Origin: Bacteroidales bacterium
GTDB lineage: Bacteria > Bacteroidota > Bacteroidia > Bacteroidales > PUMT01
Length of the DNA: 11,950 nt
Reading direction: 5' to 3'
NCBI GenBank assembly: GCA_007132365.1
Contig: SLOS01000231.1
Span: 1 to 11,950, forward strand
Part shown: one piece after another, positions 7,314 through 11,950 of the stretch
Position numbering within the stretch: position 1 is the first letter of the stretch
How the letters are laid out: each line of letters begins with the position of its first letter
Notes under the pieces: model-generated
Told to the model about the DNA's origin: nothing
The model's database searches: none
What the model saw: the letters and a program-made list of their open reading frames with translations, nothing else
Made by a program: the position numbers and the translations under genes

Positions 7314-8042
7314 TTATGCTTTTTTCAGTTTTGCTGCTACGGCGTTCCAGTCAATTACATTCCAGAATGCAGAGATATAATCACCTCTCCTGTTTTGGTA
7401 TTTAAGATAGTAGGCATGCTCCCAGACATCAATTCCCATAACAGGGGTTCCCCTTTCATTTGCAGGGACAACATCCATTAAAGGGTTGTCCTGATTTGGC
7501 GTGGAGGTTACCATCAGTTTTCCGCCGCTTGCAACAAGCCATGCCCATCCCGATCCGAAACGGGTTGAAGCGGCAGTTGCAAACAGCTCCCTGAATTTAT
7601 CAAAGGATCCAAATGAACTGTTAATTGCTGTCAGCAATTCGCCTGACGGTTGACCCCCTCCGGCTGGTGACATGATCTCCCAGAATAATTCGTGATTGTA
7701 ATGCCCTCCCCCGTTATTCCGCACAGCGGTGGAGTAGGATGAAACAGACCTCATAATTGATTCAAGCGACCTGTCGCCTGCTGCTCCCAGTGCATTGTTA
7801 AGATTGTTTACATAGGCCGCATGATGCCTGCTGTGATGTATTTCCATCGTGCGGGCGTCAATGTGCGGTTCAAGCGCGTTATATGCATAGGGAAGCGGGG
7901 CAAGCTCAAAGGAATTTCCCTCATTGAATCTGCTTTTATAAGATGATGCAGTGTTGAAATTTCCGGCTCTTGAAACAAAGGGGGATGCAATCATTCCGCC
8001 AATGCCCAGAAGACCTGTTTTCAGAAAAGTTCTTTTATCCAT
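7314..8042 (-). CDS. Superoxide dismutase, Fe/Mn family, with Tat-like export signal
   Basis: The 242-residue protein is a full SOD preceded by about 45 extra residues. The N-terminus DKRTFLKTGLLGIGGMIA resembles a Tat signal (S/T-R-R-x-F-L-K) with Lys-Arg replacing the twin Arg, then a moderately hydrophobic stretch and a possible cleavage near SRA (24-26). Fe/Mn SODs bind metal and often fold before transport, which fits Tat export, so a periplasmic location is the likely inference. The SOD domain starts near LPYAYNALEPHIDA (50-63). The ligands are His69, His117, Asp205 and His209, with Mn-type Gln184 and Gly113. All are intact. It is convergent with sodA and clearly paralogous to it. The ATG at 8042 is chosen because it places the signal directly at the N-terminus. 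Confidence 0.94.
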   Translation of the reverse strand: MDKRTFLKTGLLGIGGMIASPFVSRAGNFNTASSYKSRFNEGNSFELAPLPYAYNALEPHIDARTMEIHHSRHHAAYVNNLNNALGAAGDRSLESIMRSVSSYSTAVRNNGGGHYNHELFWEIMSPAGGGQPSGELLTAINSSFGSFDKFRELFATAASTRFGSGWAWLVASGGKLMVTSTPNQDNPLMDVVPANERGTPVMGIDVWEHAYYLKYQNRRGDYISAFWNVIDWNAVAAKLKKA

Positions 8043-8345
8043 CGGTTTAAAATTTGTAAAAATTAATCATCAATACATTTATTTATATATAAGAACATAC
8101 CATGCCGGTTTTTGTTCAAATATTTGGTTAGTAAGCCTTTCATTTATGCCCTTTTGGCTTTATCAGTCAATATCTGCATTAGGGTTCTGTATTTCAGGCA
8201 CTGCATCGGGTTATCAGTTTATCATATAGAATAGACCTTCAGTAACCTTAAACAGGATAAATGATGGAAAACTGCTGGAAAATGTAACCTGATTGCTGTT
8301 ATCATCGTTAATGTGGTAGATGAATGCTGAATCCTAAAATTTTAT
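8043..8345. other. Intergenic region between divergent SOD and PorP-like genes
   Basis: These 303 AT-rich bases separate two divergently transcribed genes, so promoters for both should lie here. On the - strand AATATTTG (8118-8125) is a one-mismatch -7 candidate for the exported SOD gene, but it has no matching TTTG upstream. I see no convincing promoter for the PorP-like gene, no stable hairpin, no tRNA and no credible small ORF. Confidence 0.5.
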
Positions 8346-9377
8346 ATGTTATCAGAAATAAAATACAGATCTATGGTAATGGCGAGGCTATCTGTTGCAG
8401 CATTATTTTTTTTAGTCATGGCATCAGGACTTAAAGCCCAGGACCCTCAGTTTTCGCAGTTTTACGCCAATCCGCTCTACCTTGCACCATCCTTTGCCGG
8501 CCTTACAGAGGGAAGCCGGATAGGAGCAAATTACAGGAACCAGTGGCCACAGCTTCCCGGGAAGTTCATCACCTATACCTTTTCCTATGATCACTGGTTT
8601 GATCAGTATAACAGCGGGGCAGGTATCCTGTTTATGCAGGACATGGCAGGAAGCGGAAATCTGAGGACTACAAATGTGGGTGTCCAGTATTCGTACGATT
8701 TCCCGTTAAATCCGGATTGGCATATGAGACCGGGGGTTCATTTTTTCTACACTGAACGTGCAATTGACTTTGATAAACTTGTTTTCAGCGATCAGATAAC
8801 CCCCGGCGGTCAGCGACCAACCACCATTGAGATACCTCCGTTAAGTAAGAGGGGCGGGGTTGATTTTTCTTTTTCAGCAATGGCATATTCAGAGCTGTAC
8901 TGGTTCGGCTTCGCGGTTGACCATCTTCTGCGGCCCAACCATTCGCTGTGGGAATTTGATGGTGATGATAATTCCAATGCTTTTGTGCCTGTAAAATATT
9001 CTCTTTTCGGAGGTACCAAGTTTACACGTGGAGGCAGGCTTATAAGGAGGCTGGAAGAGAGCCTTCAGCTTGCTTTTCTCTACAGGCAGCAGGGCCCGTT
9101 CAATCAACTTGACCTTGGCATGTACTGGTACAGGAGTCCGCTGGTCATTGGAGCATGGTACAGGGGGATACCCGCACTAAGCAGCGGCGGACAGGATGCA
9201 GTGATCTTTCTTGTCGGATACAAAATTGATCAGTTTAATATAGGATACAGCTTTGATTTTCCCGTCTCACAGCTGCTTGGTTCAACTGGCGGAGCCCATG
9301 AGATATCTATTACCTATTCGTGGACGTCGATCCGCGTTCCGAAAAAGCCCAGGATGGTTCCCTGCCCCGAGTTTTGA
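8346..9377 (+). CDS. PorP/SprF-family type IX secretion-associated outer-membrane protein
   Basis: This 343-residue protein matches the PorP/SprF family, beta-barrel-like outer-membrane proteins restricted to Bacteroidota that support type IX secretion and, in gliding species, surface adhesin export. The signature after the signal peptide is QDPQFSQFYANPLYLAPSFA, followed by ANYRNQWP (54-61) and alternating aromatic strands such as FAVDHLLRPNHSLW. The sequence ends near EISITYSW (321-328) plus a short tail. A signal peptide runs to about Ala31 (LKA before QDP). If translation starts at the ATG at 8346 the n-region is long; ATGs at 8373 and 8379 give a more conventional signal peptide, so the true start may be internal. 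No sprA, gldK-N or large adhesin gene is in view, so this may be one of the many stand-alone paralogs that these genomes carry. Which paralog it is cannot be told. Confidence 0.92.
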   Translation: MLSEIKYRSMVMARLSVAALFFLVMASGLKAQDPQFSQFYANPLYLAPSFAGLTEGSRIGANYRNQWPQLPGKFITYTFSYDHWFDQYNSGAGILFMQDMAGSGNLRTTNVGVQYSYDFPLNPDWHMRPGVHFFYTERAIDFDKLVFSDQITPGGQRPTTIEIPPLSKRGGVDFSFSAMAYSELYWFGFAVDHLLRPNHSLWEFDGDDNSNAFVPVKYSLFGGTKFTRGGRLIRRLEESLQLAFLYRQQGPFNQLDLGMYWYRSPLVIGAWYRGIPALSSGGQDAVIFLVGYKIDQFNIGYSFDFPVSQLLGSTGGAHEISITYSWTSIRVPKKPRMVPCPEF

Positions 9378-9391
9378 TGATTTTAACATAA

Positions 9392-9421
9392 TTTGACACC
9401 AGGCTTTTTCGTTTAACTTTG
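9392..9421 (+). promoter_or_regulatory. Promoter candidate P1 for the OmpH-like/glycosyltransferase unit
   Basis: TTTG at 9392-9395 is followed after 18 bases by TAACTTTG (9414-9421), an exact match to the Bacteroidota -7 consensus TAnnTTTG. A start near 9428 would leave a leader of about 110 bases before the ATG at 9540. It overlaps candidate P2. Confidence 0.45.
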
Positions 9422-9448
9422 GAAATCAATAAAAATCTTGTAGGTTTG
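9418..9448 (+). promoter_or_regulatory. Promoter candidate P2 for the OmpH-like/glycosyltransferase unit
   Basis: The TTTG at 9418-9421 is followed after 19 bases by TAGGTTTG (9441-9448), giving both the -33 and -7 elements of the Bacteroidota consensus with normal spacing. This is the best promoter match found in the window. Its -33 box is the 3' end of the P1 -7 box, so the two starts would compete for sigma factor. Expected start is near 9455. Confidence 0.55.
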
Positions 9449-9539
9449 TAAACTTTTCCGCGCCTGACTATTTTAACCGGAAAAGTAAGGTATTTCAACA
9501 AGGCCTTAATGGTCTATGTCTAATAAATTATAATAAATA

Positions 9540-10151
9540 ATGAAGAATGTATCGCTGATATTGAATATTGTACTTGGAGCAGCCGTTGCGGTACTTTATG
9601 TATTGCACTTTACGGCTCCCGGTATTCCTGAAGAGATCAGGGCGGAGTACGATGAAAAAGGGGAATATCTGCCTGCATCAAGGGATATAGTCTATGTTAA
9701 TTTTGACACCCTCCTGAATAACTATGATATGTTCTTTGACCTGCAGAAACAATTTCTGGAGAAACAGCAAAAGCTGGAGGGTGAACTTACCAGCAGTTCG
9801 CGAAATTATGAACGCAAGATTGTTGATTTTCAGGACAGGGTCCAGAAGGGGTTGTTAACCCGGTCGCAGGCACAGCAGAGAGAGCTGGAACTGATGCAGG
9901 AACAACAGAACCTGATGGAACAGCGTGATCAATATTCAAGGGAGCTTATGGAGGAGGAACAGGTAATGAACAGGCAGCTGCAGCACAGCATATATGATTT
10001 TCTGAATGAATACAACAAGAGGCACAATTACCAGTATATTCTGAGCCACTCATTTGGCGGTCCCTTCCTGTACACTGATAAGAATCTTAACATTACCAGA
10101 GACGTGATTGACGGCCTGAACAGGCAATACCGTGAAAACAGGAGGAGATAA
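9540..10151 (+). CDS. OmpH/Skp-like periplasmic chaperone, membrane-anchored variant
   Basis: Skp/OmpH proteins are periplasmic trimers that hold unfolded outer-membrane proteins between long coiled-coil arms. This 203-residue protein shows the family pattern IVYVNFDTLLNNYDMFFDLQ (50-69), then a charged, Gln/Glu-rich coiled coil from about 65 to 160, and a C-terminal strand region around YQYILSHSFGGPFLYTD (164-180) and the DVIDGLNRQY helix. The N-terminus (residues 4-24) is a hydrophobic segment with no evident cleavage site, so the protein may stay attached to the inner membrane rather than being free like E. coli Skp. Start ATG at 9540 is preceded only by AT-rich sequence. The glycosyltransferase gene begins 14 bases after its stop, so the two are probably one transcript. 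Confidence 0.88.
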   Translation: MKNVSLILNIVLGAAVAVLYVLHFTAPGIPEEIRAEYDEKGEYLPASRDIVYVNFDTLLNNYDMFFDLQKQFLEKQQKLEGELTSSSRNYERKIVDFQDRVQKGLLTRSQAQQRELELMQEQQNLMEQRDQYSRELMEEEQVMNRQLQHSIYDFLNEYNKRHNYQYILSHSFGGPFLYTDKNLNITRDVIDGLNRQYRENRRR

Positions 10152-10165
10152 AACATCATCCTGTT

Positions 10166-11434
10166 ATGGGTTTTGCCTCCTCTTACCTGAATAAACACTC
10201 TCTTTTCAAACCTTTTATAGTTTCTGGTCCGGAACCGGGCACAGGGTTGATCGTGGTCATCCCCAGTTTCAGCGAACCTGATATTTTAACGTCACTGGAA
10301 TCCCTTTACAGCGCCGACCGCCCCTACTTTCCGGTTGAGATTATCATTGTTGTCAACGCTCCTGATGAAGCCGGAGGGCATTTACTGGAAGAGAACAGAA
10401 GAACTGTTCTGCAGGTACGGCAGTGGAGTGGAAAAAAATGTTCTCCATCCTTCCGGGTACATGTTATTGATGCCCCGCCCTTCCCCCGCAGGCACGCCGG
10501 CGCCGGGCTTGCCCGAAAGACCGGAATGGATGAGGCTATGCACCGTTTTAACCTGCTGAACAATGAAGGGGGTATAATCGTATCTTTTGATGCTGATTCC
10601 ATATGTGACAGTAATTATTTTACCGAACTGGAAAGATGTTTTTCTGATCATCAGGTAACAGGTTGTACAGTATATTTTGAGCACCCCCTCTCCGGTGATG
10701 ATCAGCCGCCTGTTGTTTACGATGCTGTTGCCGGGTATGAGCTTTACCTGAGATACTTTATACAGGCAATGAGGCTGACGGGATTCCCGTGGGCTTTTCA
10801 TACCCTTGGCAGCTGTTTTGCAGTACGTGCAAAAGTATATGCCAGCCAGGGGGGCATGAACAGGAAGACGGCGGGCGAGGACTTCTATTTTCTGCATAAG
10901 ATATTCCCTCTCGGGGGATTCACTGAAGTGAATACTACCAGGGTAATACCATCATCCCGGGTTTCCGGAAGGGTCCCCTTCGGAACCGGTGCTGCCATTA
11001 AAAAATATGCCTCCGGCGACCGGTCCATGCTGAACACCTATTCTCTTACCTCATTTGACGATCTGTCAGCCCTTTTCAGGATATTACCGGATTTCTTTAA
11101 CGTAACGGTAAATGAGGTTACAGATATTGTAGCCCGGCTGCCTCTCTGTATTGCCAATTATCTTATCATCAGCAATTTTTCCGGGGCCGTGCAGGAGATG
11201 AACCTGCATTCTGCAAGTCCGCAAACATTCAGAAAAAGGTTTTTTGCCTGGTTCAACGCCCTGCGTCTGCTTAAATTCTTAAATTTTGCCAGGGAAAACT
11301 GTTATCCCGACCAGCCTTTAACCCGGGTGGCAGGGGAACTGCTAAGAAGAACCGGAGAGGTGCCCGGTACTGATTGTGCGGGACTGCTGGCCGGATTCAG
11401 GAAACTGCAAAGAGGGATTATCTGGAAATGTTAA
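10166..11434 (+). CDS. Family 2 glycosyltransferase
   Basis: The first 270 or so of 422 residues form a GT-A fold of glycosyltransferase family 2, which transfers sugars from nucleotide-sugar donors. Features are VVIPSFSEPDILTSLESL (30-47), GAGLARKTGMDEA (112-124), the metal-binding DxD motif in VSFDADSICDSNYF (Asp142 and Asp144) and Glu238-Asp239 in TAGEDFYFLHKI, the usual site for the acceptor-activating acidic residue. No hydrophobic segment long enough to be a confident membrane helix is seen, so it is probably cytosolic or peripheral. The C-terminal 150 residues have no motif I recognise. Neither sugar nor acceptor can be read from the sequence. Glycan or envelope synthesis is inferred from the adjacent OmpH-like gene. 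Its TAA overlaps the stop codon of the convergent gene. Confidence 0.88.
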   Translation: MGFASSYLNKHSLFKPFIVSGPEPGTGLIVVIPSFSEPDILTSLESLYSADRPYFPVEIIIVVNAPDEAGGHLLEENRRTVLQVRQWSGKKCSPSFRVHVIDAPPFPRRHAGAGLARKTGMDEAMHRFNLLNNEGGIIVSFDADSICDSNYFTELERCFSDHQVTGCTVYFEHPLSGDDQPPVVYDAVAGYELYLRYFIQAMRLTGFPWAFHTLGSCFAVRAKVYASQGGMNRKTAGEDFYFLHKIFPLGGFTEVNTTRVIPSSRVSGRVPFGTGAAIKKYASGDRSMLNTYSLTSFDDLSALFRILPDFFNVTVNEVTDIVARLPLCIANYLIISNFSGAVQEMNLHSASPQTFRKRFFAWFNALRLLKFLNFARENCYPDQPLTRVAGELLRRTGEVPGTDCAGLLAGFRKLQRGIIWKC

Positions 11435-11733
11435 TTTTCGAATTCAATTACAAAAATGTCCTCATTTTCCCGTTTCATCAGATACTGTTCCCTGGCAAAC
11501 TTTTCAAGATTCTCATTATCCGTTTTGAGCTGATTCATGCGGATTGAGTCTTGCCTGATTCTATCCCTGAAGTATTGTATGTCACTCTCAAGCTGACTGA
11601 TTTGCCTCTGGCTCGTGAAACGGGTTACAAGATTGTTCTGGTCAAAAAACAATATCCATACGAAAAAAACAAGAAGGGTTAATACGTATTTGTTTTTGAT
11701 ATGGGGCACTATTTTTTTCCGAAATTGCATCAT
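11431..11733 (-). CDS. Septum formation initiator protein, FtsB/DivIC-like
   Basis: This 100-residue bitopic protein has a short positively charged N-terminus, one membrane helix (about residues 15-31, YVLTLLVFFVWILFF), then a coiled coil (about 40-77) and the conserved segment LEKFAREQYLMKRENEDIFVIE (77-98). That is the layout of FtsB/DivIC, which joins FtsL and FtsQ/DivIB in the divisome and helps activate septal peptidoglycan synthesis. Length and topology are normal for Bacteroidota. Two adjacent ATGs (11733 and 11730) could be the start. The stop codon overlaps that of the glycosyltransferase on the other strand by sharing the bases TTAA at 11431-11434. Confidence 0.9.
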   Translation of the reverse strand: MMQFRKKIVPHIKNKYVLTLLVFFVWILFFDQNNLVTRFTSQRQISQLESDIQYFRDRIRQDSIRMNQLKTDNENLEKFAREQYLMKRENEDIFVIEFEN

Positions 11734-11759
11734 ATTGTCCTTTTAATGTGACACTACGG

Positions 11760-11767
11760 CAAAAATA
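11760..11767 (-). promoter_or_regulatory. Possible -7 element for the FtsB/DivIC-like gene
   Basis: On the - strand this is TATTTTTG, an exact TAnnTTTG match, 26 bases upstream of the ATG at 11733. No TTTG lies at the matching -33 position, so support is moderate. The gap to the upstream TRAP gene is 111 bases, which makes a separate promoter reasonable. Confidence 0.35.
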
Positions 11768-11844
11768 GATAAAAATGCAGAAAAGGAAGCTTTTACTTTG
11801 ATCTTTTTATTAACAGCCAGTGTGTAATCTGTTAACCGGCCGGC

Positions 11845-11950
11845 CTACTCAAACAATCCCGGAAGGAACAATGACAGTGCAGGTATATAGGTTACCAGCA
11901 ACAGGACAATAATGCTTACCAGAAGAAAAGGCAGTCCCGCCCTGGCTACC
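11845..11950 (-). CDS. TRAP transporter large permease (DctM), C-terminal fragment
   Basis: The - strand frame entering from the right edge encodes about 34 residues before a TAG at 11845: a VARAGLPFLLVS segment, a hydrophobic stretch, then TYIPALSLFLPGLFE. This is the characteristic end of the DctM-type large membrane subunit of tripartite ATP-independent periplasmic transporters, where the last helix is followed by a YxPxLSLxLP motif. Such transporters use ion gradients and a periplasmic binding protein to import organic acids or similar solutes. The small permease and binding-protein genes should lie outside the window. The fragment is short, so the family call rests on this motif alone and the substrate cannot be guessed. 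Confidence 0.75.
   Translation of the reverse strand, partial: VARAGLPFLLVSIIVLLLVTYIPALSLFLPGLFE

Noticed and set aside
7951..8229. A 92-residue + strand frame over the start of the exported SOD gene
   Set aside because: It lies antisense to the signal-peptide codons and AT-rich intergenic DNA, and its composition looks like a shadow frame.
9341..9410. GAAAAAGCC/GGCTTTTTC inverted repeat spanning the end of the PorP-like gene, as a terminator
   Set aside because: It ends in a T-run, but the arms are 52 bases apart with no further pairing inside, and the left arm is coding sequence.
11810..11835. TTAACAG/CTGTTAA inverted repeat between the TRAP gene and the FtsB-like gene
   Set aside because: On the - strand it is followed by A-rich rather than T-rich sequence, and it is short and imperfectly placed for an operator; probably chance.

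Overview
The window looks like chromosomal DNA of a Bacteroidota bacterium, probably Bacteroidales or a relative (the order is an inference). The reasons are a PorP/SprF-family outer-membrane protein typical of type IX secretion and gliding genomes, promoter-like TTTG/TAnnTTTG pairs of the Bacteroidota kind, start codons without clear Shine-Dalgarno sequences, and a membrane-anchored OmpH/Skp variant. I see no rRNA, tRNA, CRISPR array, insertion sequence or prophage gene.

Left part (1-4398, + strand): the 3' end of one PEP-synthase-like protein, then a complete 995-residue paralog that adds two receiver-like domains in front of a PPDK/PEP-synthase ATP-binding module, then a small OsmC-family protein. 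The short gaps (21 and 29 bases) suggest one operon. Neither PEP-synthase-like protein shows the usual phosphohistidine or PEP-binding domains. Both end in the same domain of about 190 residues, carrying GPGRWG and a G-T/S-HFF-x-NLTS motif. This is the least ordinary system here.

Middle (4480-8042): fabD (malonyl-CoA:ACP transacylase) and folE (GTP cyclohydrolase I) lie on the - strand, with a doubtful small ORF overlapping the folE start. Then come two superoxide dismutase genes facing each other: a cytosolic one (+) and a paralog (-) with a Tat-like export signal. They are separated by a strong terminator for the first and a weaker hairpin for the second.

Right part (8346-11950): a PorP/SprF-like protein (+); an OmpH/Skp-like periplasmic protein and a family 2 glycosyltransferase (+, likely co-transcribed from overlapping promoter elements near 9392-9448); a FtsB/DivIC-like septum protein (-) whose stop codon overlaps that of the glycosyltransferase; and at the edge the C-terminus of a TRAP transporter large permease (-).

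Most of the window is housekeeping and envelope genes: fatty-acid and folate/pterin synthesis, oxidative-stress defence, outer-membrane biogenesis, glycan synthesis and cell division. The PEP-synthase-like pair and the two-compartment SOD pair are the parts most worth a closer look.
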